DNA of 39,513 nucleotides, taken from Methylobacterium gregans (GTDB lineage Bacteria > Pseudomonadota > Alphaproteobacteria > Rhizobiales > Beijerinckiaceae). The stretch is taken from positions 1-39,513 of the forward strand of contig NZ_BPQM01000073.1 of assembly GCF_022179245.1 (NCBI RefSeq), read 5' to 3'. Positions 16,482 to 26,854 of this stretch are shown here, piece after piece (within the stretch, counting starts at the first letter, position 1; each line of letters begins with the position of its first letter). The notes under the pieces are model-generated. The model saw only the letters and a program-made list of their open reading frames with translations. It did no database searches and had not been told where the DNA came from. Made by a program: the position numbers and the translations under genes.

Positions 16482-16904
16482 TCAGGGACCGAGCAGATCG
16501 ACCAGGAACGGGATCAGAGGTTCGTCGGCGGGCGGCATGGCGAGATCCCGCAAGGCACTCGGCCGCACCCATTTCAGGGCCTGCCCCTCGAGCCCGCGCG
16601 GTGTGCCGGACCAGCGGCGGCAGACGTAGAGCGGCATCAGGAGGTGGAAGCTCTCGTAGGCGTGACTCGCGAAGGTGAGGGGCGCGAGGCAGGGCTCCTC
16701 CACGCTCACGCCGATCTCCTCCGCAAGCTCGCGGATCAGCGTCGCCTCCGGCCGCTCGCCGGGCTCGACCTTGCCGCCGGGAAACTCCCAGAGGCCTGCG
16801 AGCTGCTTTCCGGGCGGGCGCTGGCTCACCAGCACGCGGCCGTCCCGGTCGACCAGGGCGACCGCCACCACGAGGAGGAGGCGCAGGGGCGCGACCTCGC
16901 TCAT
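16482..16904 (-). CDS. mutT: 8-oxo-dGTP diphosphatase, Nudix family
   Basis: MutT removes oxidised guanine nucleotides from the pool and so prevents A:T to C:G changes. The 140-residue protein has an intact Nudix box at residues 44-66 (G at 44, E50, REL at 58-60, EE at 62-63, G65). PPGKQLAGLWEFPGG before the box is typical of MutT. ATG 16904 overlaps the preceding SIMPL-domain gene by 4 bases (16901-16904). argJ-mutT linkage is common in alphaproteobacteria; here a third gene lies between them. Confidence 0.9.
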   Translation of the reverse strand: MSEVAPLRLLLVVAVALVDRDGRVLVSQRPPGKQLAGLWEFPGGKVEPGERPEATLIRELAEEIGVSVEEPCLAPLTFASHAYESFHLLMPLYVCRRWSGTPRGLEGQALKWVRPSALRDLAMPPADEPLIPFLVDLLGP

Positions 16905-17614
16905 TGGGCGATCGCAAAGCTGGCCGAGACCGCGCTGCGGCTCTCGATCGTGCCGGCGGCGATCGGCACGCGGCGACCGGGCGCCGGAGCCTTCAGGCGC
17001 GCTTGAGCGGCCATCGGCATGGGCGGCGGCGCGGCGCTGTCGCTGCCCGACAGGCTGCACAGGCGCCCGAGCTTCGTGCCTACCGCCTCGGCAAGCTCCG
17101 CCGCGCGGGCGCGGGCGTCCTTGGCTGCGGCGACCTGAAGCTCCGCGTCGACCTTCTCGGGCTCGTTCAGGCCGAAGCCGATCGAGTCGATCCGGTTGGC
17201 GCCCGCATCGAGCGCCCGCCGCAGCAGGTCGCCGAGGCGGCTCATATCGGCGAGCCGGATCGTGACCGCGTTCGCGGCCCGGTAGCCGTCTGCCTGAGAC
17301 TCGACGGTGCCGTTCGGCCGGGTGATGGTGCGGGTCGCCGCCTCCAGCACGACCGCGGAGGTGCCGATATCGGCCTCCGGCACGCCAAGATCGCGCCCGA
17401 GGGCGACCACGCCCGCGACCGCCTTCGAGGCGGCGTCGAGGGCGGCGGCCGGGTTCGGCGCCTTCGTCTCGACGCTGATTGTGACCTCGGCGAAGTCGGG
17501 CGCCCGGCTCGACGCCGCCCGTCCGGTGACGCTGATCGTGTGGTCACAGGCATCGTCGGCCCGCGCGGGCGCGGCGGCGAGCAGCAGGGCAATGCCGGCG
17601 AGCGCCGCCCTCAC
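16901..17614 (-). CDS. SIMPL (DUF541) domain periplasmic protein
   Basis: A 237-residue exported protein with a signal peptide ([19 protein letters not shown]) and a SIMPL/DUF541 domain ([23 protein letters not shown], then [12 protein letters not shown] and [13 protein letters not shown]). E. coli YggE of this family is linked to lower oxidative stress, but the biochemical role is unclear. It starts with GTG at 17614, overlapping the argJ stop as GTGA. The stop overlaps the mutT ATG. Both overlaps fix the boundaries and imply one translationally coupled operon. Confidence 0.88.
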   Translation of the reverse strand: MRAALAGIALLLAAAPARADDACDHTISVTGRAASSRAPDFAEVTISVETKAPNPAAALDAASKAVAGVVALGRDLGVPEADIGTSAVVLEAATRTITRPNGTVESQADGYRAANAVTIRLADMSRLGDLLRRALDAGANRIDSIGFGLNEPEKVDAELQVAAAKDARARAAELAEAVGTKLGRLCSLSGSDSAAPPPMPMAAQARLKAPAPGRRVPIAAGTIESRSAVSASFAIAQ

Positions 17615-18861
17615 GAACGATAATCCCCGTTGATCTCGATGTAGGCCTTGGTGAGATCGCAGGTCCAGACACGGGCCCTCCCCTCCCCCAGCCCGAGATC
17701 GACCCGGACGCGGATGTCCTGCTCGCGCATCACGGCGCTCGCGGCGTCCTCGCTGTAGTCCGGGTCGCGCGCGCCGGAGACCGCGACGCGCACGTCGCCG
17801 AACCAGATCGCGAGGCGGTCGCGGTCGGCGGGCTCGCCGGCCTTGCCCACCGCCATCACCACGCGGCCCCAGTTCGCGTCCTCGCCCGCCACGGCGGTCT
17901 TCACGAGGGGCGAGTTCGCGATCGACATGGCGATGCGGTGGGCGGAGCGGTCGCTCTCGGCGCCCGTGACCTCGACGGTGACGAACTTGCGCGCGCCCTC
18001 GCCGTCCTTGGCAACGAGCTGGGCCAGTTCGGTCAGCAGGTCGTCGAGCGCCGCCTTGAAGCCGGCGAGACGCGGGTCGGTCGCGTCCGCGATCGCCGCG
18101 TTGCCGGCCTTGCCCGTGGCGAACAGCATCAGCGTATCGGAGGTCGAGGTATCGCCATCGACCGTGACGCAGTTGAAGCTCCTGTCCGCGCCTTCCGCCA
18201 GCAGCGCCTGCAGCACCGGCTGCGGCAGGGCGGCGTCGGTGAAGACGAAGGCCAGCATCGTCGCCATGTCGGGGGCGATCATGCCCGCGCCCTTGGCGAT
18301 GCCGTTGATTGTCACGGCCTTGCCGTCGATCTCGGCCCGGCGCGTCGCGCGCTTCGGGAAGGTGTCGGTCGTCATGATGGCCTGCGCGGCCTCGGCCCAG
18401 GCGGCGGGGCTGTCCACTGCGCGGGCCGCGCAATCAGCCAGCACGCCCTCGAACTTGCCGGCGTCGAGAGGCTCGCCGATCACGCCCGTCGAGGCGACGA
18501 ACACGTCGGTCTCGGCGCAGGCGGCGGCCCGCGCCGCGATGCGGGCGGTGAGCGCGACCGCGTCGCGCCCGCGCTGCCCCGTGAAGGCATTGGCGTTGCC
18601 GGAATTGACGACGAGCGCCCGGGCCGCCCCGGACGTCAGCGCCTCACGGCACCAGTCGACGGGCGCCGAGGGGCATTTGGAGCGGGTGAACACGCCGGCC
18701 GGCACGGTGCCGGCCTCGAGCCCGACATACAAGACGTCGGTGCGGCCCGAATAGCGGATGCCGGCCTGCGCGGTGGCGAGGCGCACGCCCGCGACGGGCG
18801 GCAGATCCGGCTGGGTCTTGGGCGCGAGGGGCGAGACGGGCGGCGGATTGGCGGACGACAA
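17611..18861 (-). CDS. argJ: Bifunctional glutamate N-acetyltransferase / ornithine acetyltransferase
   Basis: ArgJ transfers acetyl from N-acetylornithine to glutamate, and in many species also makes N-acetylglutamate from acetyl-CoA, in arginine synthesis. The 416-residue precursor self-cleaves at the conserved Ala-Thr bond in [16 protein letters not shown], giving Thr201 as the beta-subunit nucleophile. [13 protein letters not shown] and [11 protein letters not shown] in the alpha part and GEDANWGRV in the beta part are typical. It is the first gene of the argJ-SIMPL-mutT set. A 189-base divergent gap separates it from the receiver gene at 19051. Confidence 0.95.
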   Translation of the reverse strand: MSSANPPPVSPLAPKTQPDLPPVAGVRLATAQAGIRYSGRTDVLYVGLEAGTVPAGVFTRSKCPSAPVDWCREALTSGAARALVVNSGNANAFTGQRGRDAVALTARIAARAAACAETDVFVASTGVIGEPLDAGKFEGVLADCAARAVDSPAAWAEAAQAIMTTDTFPKRATRRAEIDGKAVTINGIAKGAGMIAPDMATMLAFVFTDAALPQPVLQALLAEGADRSFNCVTVDGDTSTSDTLMLFATGKAGNAAIADATDPRLAGFKAALDDLLTELAQLVAKDGEGARKFVTVEVTGAESDRSAHRIAMSIANSPLVKTAVAGEDANWGRVVMAVGKAGEPADRDRLAIWFGDVRVAVSGARDPDYSEDAASAVMREQDIRVRVDLGLGEGRARVWTCDLTKAYIEINGDYRS

Positions 18862-19050
18862 GGACGATCTCCAGCGTGGACCGCGGGGGCGCCGCGGTGT
18901 TGCCCCGGCCGAGCCGCTGGCGTCAACCGCGCGGCACCCCGTTGCGCCGCAGCACGCCCTGCCTGCTGGGCGGGCAGGACGAGCACGAATTGCGGCGCCT
19001 TCGCGGCAGAAGCCTTGTGCTACGAAGCGATGTCAGTTTAGCATGATGCA

Positions 19051-19521
19051 ATGCAACGCGAACACGAAGCCGATCGCGCTATGCCGCGAGTAGCCCTCGG
19101 ATCCGCTGCCGTCTCACCCGCCATCCCGCCCAGGGGATGTTACCGGGTTCAAGTGCTCGTCGCCGGACATCAGAAGCGCTGGCGCGACGAGGTCTCCGCC
19201 CAGATCCGTCAGACCGGCTATCAGGTCACCGCCTGCGACAACGGCGTGGACGCGATGGCCGTGCTCGCGCTCGGACTTCCTCTCGACGTGATGGTGGTCG
19301 ACGCCTCCCTGGAGGGACGGCTGTGCTGCTCCCGGCTCGCGCAGGAGGCCCGGGCTCTGCGGCCTTCACTCCGTGTAGTGCTGGCCTGCGACATGACGGA
19401 GGCCGAGCGCGAGGCCGTCGATCAGATGCCCGACGCGCTGATCGTGGCGAAAGACCATCGCGCCGGGGCGGTGGCCAGCATCGTGCGCGAGGCGCTCGCG
19501 GTGCCGTTGCACGACAACTGA
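19051..19521 (+). CDS. Degenerate response-regulator receiver protein
   Basis: A 156-residue protein (147 if ATG 19081 is used) with one receiver-like fold and no output domain. The likely phosphoacceptor Asp84 is in VMVVDASLEG. The first strand reads VLVAGHQKRWRDEV: the acidic pair that binds magnesium in normal receivers is missing. The strand that normally carries the conserved Thr reads VVLACDM, and a Lys follows in IVAKDHR. It may act without phosphorylation or bind a partner. It is alone on its strand, between argJ and leuS. The start is uncertain. Confidence 0.7.
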   Translation: MQREHEADRAMPRVALGSAAVSPAIPPRGCYRVQVLVAGHQKRWRDEVSAQIRQTGYQVTACDNGVDAMAVLALGLPLDVMVVDASLEGRLCCSRLAQEARALRPSLRVVLACDMTEAEREAVDQMPDALIVAKDHRAGAVASIVREALAVPLHDN

Positions 19522-19589
19522 GGGCTCCGGCCCACGACCGCAGGCCCTCAGGTCTCTCCTGTCAGTCCGTAGGGAGCGCCGGTCGCGTT

Positions 19590-19615
19590 CCTCCCCGGGG
19601 GGTATGGCGGGGAGG
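19590..19615. other. Stem-loop between receiver gene and leuS
   Basis: Bases 19590-19597 pair perfectly with 19608-19615 (8 pairs, 10-base loop). It lies in the gap between the convergent ends of the receiver gene (19521) and leuS (19640). It could end either transcript but has no U-tract. Confidence 0.35.
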
Positions 19616-19639
19616 GATCCGCGGCCGGCCGAGGCCCGC

Positions 19640-22234
19640 TCACACCACCAGATTCACGATCCGGCCCGGCACGACGATGACCTTCCGGGGCGCCTTCCCT
19701 TCCAGCACCTTCTGAACCGCTTCCAACGCCAGGGTCGCCGCCTCGACGGCCTTCGCATCGGCATCGCGCGGCACGGTCACGTCCGCGCGCTTCTTGCCGT
19801 TGATCTGGACCGGCAAGGTGATCTCGTCCTCGACGAGGAGCGCCGCCTCGACCTGAGGCCAGGAGGCCTGGGCCACGAGACCCGAGCGGCCGAGCGCCTG
19901 CCAGCACTCCTCGGCGAGATGTGGCATCATCGGGGCGATGAGCTGCACCAGGATGCCGGCGGCCTCCGTCGCGGCTTCACGGGAGGCGGTGCCGCGCAGC
20001 GCGTCGTCGAGGGCGTTGGCCAGGGTGTAGACCTGCGCCACGCAGCGGTTGAAGCGCAGACGCTCGACGTCGTCGCCGACGCCCGCGAGCGCCCGGTGCG
20101 CGGCCTTGCGCAGGCCGAGATCCGCGGCACCGTCGCCGCCGGCCTGCGCCGCGGCGTTCACGAGGCGCCACACGCGTTGGACAAAGCGGGCGGCGCCCTG
20201 CACCCCCTCCTCCGTCCAGATCACGTCGCGCTCAGGGGGTGAATCCGAGAGCATGAACCAGCGGGCGGTGTCGGCGCCGTAGCTCGCGATGATGTCGTCG
20301 GGGTCGACCACGTTCTTCTTCGACTTCGACATCTTCTCGATCGCCCCGATGGCGACCGGCGAACCGGTTTTCACGTGGAACGCCCTTCGCGTTCCCTCCT
20401 CGCTCTCGAAGCGGATCTCGGCGGGCGGCACCCAGGCGCCGGCCTCATCCTTGTAGGTCTCGTGGACGACCATGCCCTGCGTGAACAGGCCCGCGAAGGG
20501 CTCGGCCACGCCCGACCAGCCGGTCTCGCGCATCGCCCGCGTGAAGAAGCGGGCGTAGAGCAGGTGCAGGATCGCGTGCTCGATGCCTCCGATATACTGG
20601 TCGACCGCGAGCCAGTGATCGACCGCCCGGCGGTCGGTCGGTGCGTCCTGAAGCCAGGGCGCCGTGAAGCGGGCGAAGTACCAGGACGAGTCCACGAAAG
20701 TGTCCATCGTATCGGTCTCGCGCCGGGCCGCCTGCCCGCAGCGGGGACAGGGCACGTTGCGCCACGCATGGTCACGCTCCAGCGGATTGCCGGGCTGGTC
20801 GAACGAGACCTCCTCGGGCAGCTTCACCGGTAGATCGGCCACGGGAACCGGCACCGGACCGCAGGCGTCGCAGTGGATGATCGGGATCGGACAGCCCCAG
20901 TAGCGCTGGCGCGAGACGCCCCAGTCGCGCAGGCGGAACTGCACCTTGCGGGCGGCCACCGGGCTCCCCGCGAGGACTTCCTGCTTCAGGCGGTTGGCCA
21001 CCGCCTCGAAGGCCTCGCCGGTGGTCATCCCGTCGAGGAAGCGCGAGTTGATCAGCCGGCCGTCGCCGTCATAGGCGGTGTCGGTGACGACGAAGGCGGA
21101 CGGGTCCTGATCCTCGGGGCAGACGACCGGCGTGTTACCGAGGCCGTACTTGTTGGCGAAGTCGAGGTCGCGCTGGTCGTGGGCCGGGCAGCCGAACACG
21201 GCGCCGGTGCCGTACTCCATCAGCACGAAGTTCGCGACGTAGACCGGCAGCTCCCAGGCCGGGTCGAGCGGGTGGCGCACGGTCAGCCCCGTGTCGAACC
21301 CGAGCTTCTCCGCCGTGTCGATCGCCTCCTGAGCGGTGCCGATGCGGCGACACGCCTCGATGAAGGTCTGGAGCTCCGGCCTGTCCGCACTGAGCGCCGC
21401 GGCGAGCGGGTGGTCGGCCGCGATCGCCAGGAACTTCGCGCCGAACAGCGTGTCAGGCCGGGTGGTGTAGACCTTGACCGCGTCGTGCGCGCCCACGGAT
21501 CGGGTCAGCGCGAAGCGGACCTCGAGTCCCTCGGACTTGCCGATCCAGTTCTTCTGCATCAGCCGGACCTTCTCAGGCCAGCGCTCCAGACCATCCAGCG
21601 CGCCGAGCAGATCCTCGGCGAAGTCGGTGATCTTGAAGAACCACTGTGTCAGCTCGCGGCTCTCGACGAGCGCACCCGAGCGCCAGCCGCGCCCGTCGAT
21701 CACCTGCTCGTTGGCGAGCACGGTGTGGTCGACCGGGTCCCAGTTCACCTTCGCGGTGCGGCGCGTGACGAGACCCTTCTCCAGAAAGTCGAGGAACATG
21801 CGCTGCTGGTGCTTGTAGTAGGCCGGATCGCAGGTCGCGATCTCGCGGCTCCAGTCGAGCGACAGGCCCATGGACTGGAGCTGGCCGCGCATCGTGGCGA
21901 TGTTGGCGTAGGTCCAGTCGCGCGGGTTGACGCGCCTCTCCATGGCGGCGTTCTCCGCCGGCAGGCCAAAGGCGTCCCAGCCCATCGGGTGCAGCACATT
22001 GAAGCCCCGGGCCCGCTTGTAGCGGGCCACCACGTCGCCCATGGCGTAGTTGCGCACGTGTCCCATGTGGATGCGCCCCGAAGGGTAGGGGAACATCTCC
22101 AGCACGTAGTATTTCGGCCGGCTGTCGTCGTTCGGCGTCTCGAAGATCTTCGCCTGCGCCCAGGCCGCCTGCCAGCGCGGCTCGGCATCCTTGGCATTGT
22201 AGCGCTCGGGCGCGGTCGGGGTCGGGTTCGTCAT
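19640..22234 (-). CDS. leuS: Leucyl-tRNA synthetase
   Basis: LeuS charges tRNA-Leu with leucine in the cytoplasm. The 864-residue class I enzyme has the HIGH-type motif HMGH at residues 56-59 ([15 protein letters not shown]), an inserted editing domain ([22 protein letters not shown]), a zinc-ribbon-like segment (CDACGP and CPRCGQ), KMSKSKKN at about residue 630 and a C-terminal domain ending [14 protein letters not shown]. The ATG is at 22234. In many alphaproteobacteria lptE and holA follow leuS, but here they lie about 9 kb away on the other strand. Confidence 0.97.
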   Translation of the reverse strand: MTNPTPTAPERYNAKDAEPRWQAAWAQAKIFETPNDDSRPKYYVLEMFPYPSGRIHMGHVRNYAMGDVVARYKRARGFNVLHPMGWDAFGLPAENAAMERRVNPRDWTYANIATMRGQLQSMGLSLDWSREIATCDPAYYKHQQRMFLDFLEKGLVTRRTAKVNWDPVDHTVLANEQVIDGRGWRSGALVESRELTQWFFKITDFAEDLLGALDGLERWPEKVRLMQKNWIGKSEGLEVRFALTRSVGAHDAVKVYTTRPDTLFGAKFLAIAADHPLAAALSADRPELQTFIEACRRIGTAQEAIDTAEKLGFDTGLTVRHPLDPAWELPVYVANFVLMEYGTGAVFGCPAHDQRDLDFANKYGLGNTPVVCPEDQDPSAFVVTDTAYDGDGRLINSRFLDGMTTGEAFEAVANRLKQEVLAGSPVAARKVQFRLRDWGVSRQRYWGCPIPIIHCDACGPVPVPVADLPVKLPEEVSFDQPGNPLERDHAWRNVPCPRCGQAARRETDTMDTFVDSSWYFARFTAPWLQDAPTDRRAVDHWLAVDQYIGGIEHAILHLLYARFFTRAMRETGWSGVAEPFAGLFTQGMVVHETYKDEAGAWVPPAEIRFESEEGTRRAFHVKTGSPVAIGAIEKMSKSKKNVVDPDDIIASYGADTARWFMLSDSPPERDVIWTEEGVQGAARFVQRVWRLVNAAAQAGGDGAADLGLRKAAHRALAGVGDDVERLRFNRCVAQVYTLANALDDALRGTASREAATEAAGILVQLIAPMMPHLAEECWQALGRSGLVAQASWPQVEAALLVEDEITLPVQINGKKRADVTVPRDADAKAVEAATLALEAVQKVLEGKAPRKVIVVPGRIVNLVV

Positions 22235-22368
22235 GGCTCGGGTCGCGAGGCGGGAAACGGGCGGCGGGCCTCAAGGGCCGGCGGGTTGCGGCCGGCACTA
22301 GCATATTCATGGTCGATCCGGTCAACGCGCGGACGCGCAGCGCCCCTGCGCGAGACCTGCGAGAAGCT

Positions 22369-22410
22369 GGGCTCTTGGAACCGGGCTCTTGGAGCCGGGC
22401 GCTTGCGGCG
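22369..22410 (+). repeat. Three tandem 14-base repeats between leuS and yggS
   Basis: Units start at 22369, 22383 and 22397. The first two match at 13 of 14 bases (gggctcttggaacc, gggctcttggagcc) and the third is diverged. They lie in the divergent promoter region of leuS and yggS and could be a protein-binding array or chance. Confidence 0.5.
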
Positions 22411-22465
22411 CGCGTTGCGGCTGGTAGGTCCCTGGGGCGAACGACCCGAAAAGCTGGATGCGTCC

Positions 22466-23197
22466 ATGGATGTGCCTATGACCGAGCCCGCCCCCTCCCC
22501 CACTGCCCGCCCTCCCGTCGGCGACGCCGACGTTGCGGCGGGTCTGGCCGATGTGCGGGCCGGGATCGCCCAGGCGGCCGAGGATTGCGGGCGCGACCCG
22601 GCCGGCGTGCAACTGATTGCGGTCTCGAAGACGGTGCCGGCCGAGGGCATCCTGCCGGCGTTGGAAGCCGGCCAGCGGATCTTCGGCGAGAACTACGTGC
22701 AGGAATCGCGGGCGAAGTGGCCCGATCTGAGGACGCGCTACCCCGATGTCGAGCTGCACCTCGTCGGCCCGTTGCAGTCGAACAAAGCCCGCGAGGCGGT
22801 CGAGCTGTTCGACGTGATCCACGCCCTCGACCGGCTCTCGCTCGCGGCGGCGCTCGCCAAGGAGATCGCCCGCACCGGCCGTGCGCCGAAGCTCCTGATC
22901 CAGGTGAACACCGGCGCCGAACCGCAGAAGGGCGGGATCGCGCCGGATGAGGTCGACGTCCTGCTCGCCGAGTGCCGCGATACCCACGGGCTCGCGATCC
23001 AGGGCCTGATGTGCGTGCCGCCCGTGGAGGATCCGCCCTCGGCCCACTTCGCCCTGCTGGCGCGGATCGCGGAGCGCCACAACCTGCCGATCCTCTCGAT
23101 GGGCATGAGCGCCGACTACCCGGCGGCGATCCAGCTCGGTGCCACCCATGTCCGGGTCGGCACCGCGATCTTCGGCGCCCGCGCGCGCAAGGCCTGA
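22466..23197 (+). CDS. YggS/PLPBP family pyridoxal phosphate homeostasis protein
   Basis: A cytosolic PLP-binding protein thought to buffer vitamin B6 and affect amino-acid pools; no catalytic activity is established for the family. The 243-residue protein has the PLP lysine at residue 55 (LIAVSKTVPAE), FGENYVQE, LHLVGPLQSNKA, LIQVNTGAEPQKGG and LSMGMSADYPAAIQLGATHVRVGTAIFG, all standard. ATG 22466 or 22478 (MTEPAP) could start it; neither has a clear ribosome-binding site. It is divergent from leuS and convergent with the MarR gene, 13 bases apart. Confidence 0.92.
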   Translation: MDVPMTEPAPSPTARPPVGDADVAAGLADVRAGIAQAAEDCGRDPAGVQLIAVSKTVPAEGILPALEAGQRIFGENYVQESRAKWPDLRTRYPDVELHLVGPLQSNKAREAVELFDVIHALDRLSLAAALAKEIARTGRAPKLLIQVNTGAEPQKGGIAPDEVDVLLAECRDTHGLAIQGLMCVPPVEDPPSAHFALLARIAERHNLPILSMGMSADYPAAIQLGATHVRVGTAIFGARARKA

Positions 23198-23210
23198 GGG
23201 AGCGGCCGGA

Positions 23211-23696
23211 TCAGGCGCGCCCGACCACCCGGGCGAGCGAGAGGCGCAAGGTATCGGCCTCGGCCGCTCCGTACTGCGCCTCGAAGGCCGCCTGGGCCCG
23301 CCGCCAGAGGGCACGGGTCGCCTCCAGCTTGGCCCGGCCCGCCGGCGTGAGGTTCAGCGAGCGGGTACGGCCGTCACGGCCCGGCCCGATCTCCACGAGG
23401 CCGTCGCGGGCCAGCGGTCGCAGGGCCCGGCCAGTCGCGGTGCGGTCCATCACGAGATGCACCGCGAGCTCGTTCACGGCGAGCGGACCGGTCCGGTCGA
23501 GCACGGCGAGCACCGAGAACTGCGTCGTCCGCAGGCCCGAGACGGCGAGGAAGCGGTCGTAGAACTGCGTCATGTGCCGCGCGGCCTGCCGGATGGCGAG
23601 GCAGTGGCACGGGCTCGGAATCAGCGGCGCACCGCCGGCCTTCTTCACGGTCTCGGCGCGCGCGCGCACCGGCCCGGCCGCTTCGGCAGGGGGCAT
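23211..23696 (-). CDS. MarR family transcriptional regulator
   Basis: A 161-residue dimeric winged-helix regulator. The N-terminal helix reads CHCLAIRQAARHMTQFYD, followed by the DNA-binding core (about residues 52-120: LRTTQFSVLAVL, LAVNELAVHLVMDRTATGRALRPLARDGLV, GRDGRTRSLNLTPAG). Cys30 and Cys32 in the N-terminal helix are notable, since some MarR proteins sense oxidants through cysteines. ATG 23696 is chosen because the family alignment begins soon after and AGGAG lies upstream; the frame is open to 23765. The target is unknown, as the neighbours give no obvious substrate. Confidence 0.88.
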   Translation of the reverse strand: MPPAEAAGPVRARAETVKKAGGAPLIPSPCHCLAIRQAARHMTQFYDRFLAVSGLRTTQFSVLAVLDRTGPLAVNELAVHLVMDRTATGRALRPLARDGLVEIGPGRDGRTRSLNLTPAGRAKLEATRALWRRAQAAFEAQYGAAEADTLRLSLARVVGRA

Positions 23697-23863
23697 GCCC
23701 TGGGATCTCCTCAACGCCTGTGGTGCGCCGGACGACACCGGATTCGCCTGCGGGTTAAGCCACATGCACGGCCTGCACGTCTACCCGGCAAGCGGATCCG
23801 CAGCGGCATGGCGCCGATGATGTGCCGGCATAGGATCGGCCGGACACCGACGATGGAATGGGC

Positions 23864-24430
23864 TCAGAGGATCCGCAGCCGCGTGCGCGGCCCGACCCGG
23901 CGCAGCAGCCGAAGCAGATCCTGCAGGCGCAGGGCGACGCAGCCCTCGGTCGGTCGGAAGCCCGGCCGGGCGACATGCAGGAAGATCGCCGAGCCCCGGC
24001 GCGGGCGGATCGGCCCGCGGTTGTAGTCGAGGTCGATCACCACGTCGTAGAGCCCGTCCTCGCGCCACATCCGCTCGTGGCTCACCCCCGGTACGGGAAG
24101 GCGGACGGGCCGGTTGTAGCGCCGGTCGCGCGGATCATCGCACCAGCCGTCCTGCGGGTCGGTCCGGCGCAGCTTCAGCGCCGTGATCGGACGCGTCCCG
24201 AGCCGGTCGTGCCGATAGGCGCCCCCCAGCAGGCGGAAGCTGCCGCGGGGTGAGCCGCCGTCCCCTTCCCGCTTGGCGCGGACGATCCCGGCGGCGCCGA
24301 GCGCGCAGGGGATTGCGCGCCCCGGCACCAGGATCTGCCCGCGCCGCCGATCTCCGGCCCCGGCCCGCACCTGCAGCGTCCTCAAGGTGGTCGGAACGGT
24401 TCGCGCAGCAGGTGGGCGCGTCGCTTTCAT
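23864..24430 (-). CDS. Small L,D-transpeptidase (YkuD) family protein
   Basis: A 188-residue protein of the compact YkuD group. It shows CALGAAGIVRAKREGDGGSP, then RGSFRLLGGAYR, and the catalytic pair His152 (IFLHVARPG) and Cys164 (TEGCVAL). No clear signal peptide is seen with ATG 24430, so its route to the cell wall is unclear; the start could be wrong. It probably acts on peptidoglycan like other L,D-transpeptidases, but this group is poorly characterised. It is divergent from the response regulator at 24676. Confidence 0.82.
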   Translation of the reverse strand: MKATRPPAARTVPTTLRTLQVRAGAGDRRRGQILVPGRAIPCALGAAGIVRAKREGDGGSPRGSFRLLGGAYRHDRLGTRPITALKLRRTDPQDGWCDDPRDRRYNRPVRLPVPGVSHERMWREDGLYDVVIDLDYNRGPIRPRRGSAIFLHVARPGFRPTEGCVALRLQDLLRLLRRVGPRTRLRIL

Positions 24431-24577
24431 TGGCGGAATCTCGTCTCATATCGGGCCCGAAGGTTCTTGAGGTCCGAAGCGGCAGAAAGTATGAAGAATT
24501 GCGCGCAAGCCAATTCCCAAGCGCGAAATGTGCCTTATTCTGGTGCATATGCCCGGACCTGCGGTACCGGGGCCAGG

Positions 24578-24616
24578 GGGTTCGTGCGCGGGCGAACCCG
24601 GTTCCCGAATTCGGGA
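24578..24616. promoter_or_regulatory. Two adjacent dyads upstream of the response regulator
   Basis: A 7-pair dyad (24578-24584 with 24593-24599, gggttcg/cgaaccc) is followed by the perfect 14-base palindrome tcccgaattcggga at 24603-24616. They end 59 bases before the regulator ATG, in the gap shared with the YkuD gene. They may be operators; no known binding protein is assigned. Confidence 0.4.
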
Positions 24617-24675
24617 GCCGTGCGCGCCACTCCTCGGCCCGGGACTCACCGAGCGGGCCTTTGAGAGTTGGACGG

Positions 24676-25359
24676 ATGAACGCCTACCGCCTCCTGATCT
24701 GCGACGACGACGCGATCCTGCGGGAGACCCTGACCGAGCAGTTCGATGCCTACGACGAGTTCACGGTCGTCTCCGTAGCGAGCGCCGCCGCGGCGGTCGA
24801 GGCCGTCTCCGAGCACCGCATCGATCTCGCGGTGATGGATGTCGGCCTGCCCGACATGGACGGGCGCGAAGCCGTGCGCCAGATGCGCCGCAACGGCTAC
24901 CGCGGCCCCGTCGTGATGCTGACGGGCCAGGACTCGGAGGAGGACACGGTCGAGGGGCTGGAGGCCGGCGCGAACGACTACGTCACGAAGCCCTTCAAGT
25001 TCGGCATCCTGCTCGCCCGCATCCGGGCGCATCTGCGCAGCCACGAGGCTTCGGAGGACGCCGTCTTCCAGGTCGGTCCCTACACCTTCCGGCCGGGCGC
25101 CAAGCTCCTGATCGGCGAGCGCGGCTCGAAGCTGAAGCTCACCGAGAAGGAGACCGCGATCCTGCGCTTCCTCTACCGGGCCGGCCGCGAGGTGGTGGGG
25201 CGCGACACGCTGCTCGCGGAGGTGTGGGGCTACAACGCCCACGTCACCACGCACACGCTGGAGACCCACATCTACCGGCTGCGCCAGAAGATCGAGCCCA
25301 ACCCCGCGACCGCCGCGATCCTCGTGACCGAGGCGGGCGGCTACAAGCTGCTGCCCTGA
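24676..25359 (+). CDS. OmpR family response regulator
   Basis: A 227-residue two-component regulator. The receiver domain (1-120) has the acidic pair Asp10-Asp11, phosphoacceptor Asp55 (MDVGLPDMDG), Thr83 and Lys105 (TKPF), so it should be phosphorylated. The C-terminal winged helix (about 135-226) shows LTEKETAILRFLYRAGREVVGRDTLLAEVWGYN and THTLETHIYRLRQKIEP. No histidine kinase gene is adjacent, so it is an orphan here. The ATG is preceded by a weak GAGAG. It is followed after 83 bases by a cyclic-nucleotide-binding-like gene, probably co-transcribed. Confidence 0.93.
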   Translation: MNAYRLLICDDDAILRETLTEQFDAYDEFTVVSVASAAAAVEAVSEHRIDLAVMDVGLPDMDGREAVRQMRRNGYRGPVVMLTGQDSEEDTVEGLEAGANDYVTKPFKFGILLARIRAHLRSHEASEDAVFQVGPYTFRPGAKLLIGERGSKLKLTEKETAILRFLYRAGREVVGRDTLLAEVWGYNAHVTTHTLETHIYRLRQKIEPNPATAAILVTEAGGYKLLP

Positions 25360-25442
25360 ACTTTTCTGCGTCCCGACGTCGTGCGCCCGAGGATCGGTTC
25401 GGTTAGAACACGTCATCGCGTGACGGGCCGGGAAGCGAAGAC

Positions 25443-25895
25443 TTGGCGATCGACGACGACATCGCGGTCCTCGCCGCCGCTCCCCTGTTCCGGTGCTTCA
25501 ACCGCGACGCCCTGCGGCTCCTCTCCTTCGCGGCCGAGCGGCGCGATCTTGCGGCCGACGAGGTTCTGTTCCGGCGCGGCGATCCGGCCGATAGCGGTTT
25601 CGTCGTCGTCTCGGGCCGCGTCCTGCTGGCGCCGCCGGCGTCCGGCGCCGAGCCGGTCGAGGCCGGCCGCGCCGCGCTGATCGGGCAGATGGCCCTGTTC
25701 GTGCGCGGCGAGCGGCCGGGCGAGGCACGCGCGACCGAGCCGACGACGGTGCTGCGCATCACCCCGGCCCTGATGCGGCGCGTGCTGGAGGAGTTCCCGG
25801 ACGCGGCCGCCGCGATCCACGACACGCTGGCCGAGGATCTGGCCGGTCTCACGCAAGGCCTGGAGCGGGTCCGCGGTCTGCTGGCGGCCGACTGA
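25443..25895 (+). CDS. Cyclic nucleotide-binding-like (CAP_ED) domain protein
   Basis: A 150-residue protein consisting of a single CAP_ED beta-roll with no DNA-binding domain. The start LFRCFNRDALRLLSFAAERRDLAADEVLFRRGDPADSGFVV is typical. In the phosphate-binding cassette the usual FGE reads IGQ and the basic residues read EARATEP, so the ribose-contacting glutamate is missing and true cNMP binding is doubtful. It starts with TTG 25443 after GGGAAG; no better ATG exists. It follows the OmpR-type regulator and may modulate it, which is only an inference. Confidence 0.82.
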   Translation: MAIDDDIAVLAAAPLFRCFNRDALRLLSFAAERRDLAADEVLFRRGDPADSGFVVVSGRVLLAPPASGAEPVEAGRAALIGQMALFVRGERPGEARATEPTTVLRITPALMRRVLEEFPDAAAAIHDTLAEDLAGLTQGLERVRGLLAAD

Positions 25896-25987
25896 GCCCC
25901 CTCCCCCACGCGCCCGAAGGGTGACAGGCCAGGGCCGGCTCTGTAAGCACGGCCCCGATTCCACCTGAAGCACCGACCGGAAGAACC

Positions 25988-26853
<866 letters not shown>

Positions 26854-26854
<1 letters not shown>

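Noticed and set aside
20368..20381. Second parS-like site in leuS (TTTTCACGTGGAAC)
   Set aside because: Two mismatches in the 14-base core break the palindrome; probably chance in coding sequence. ParB ChIP would settle it.
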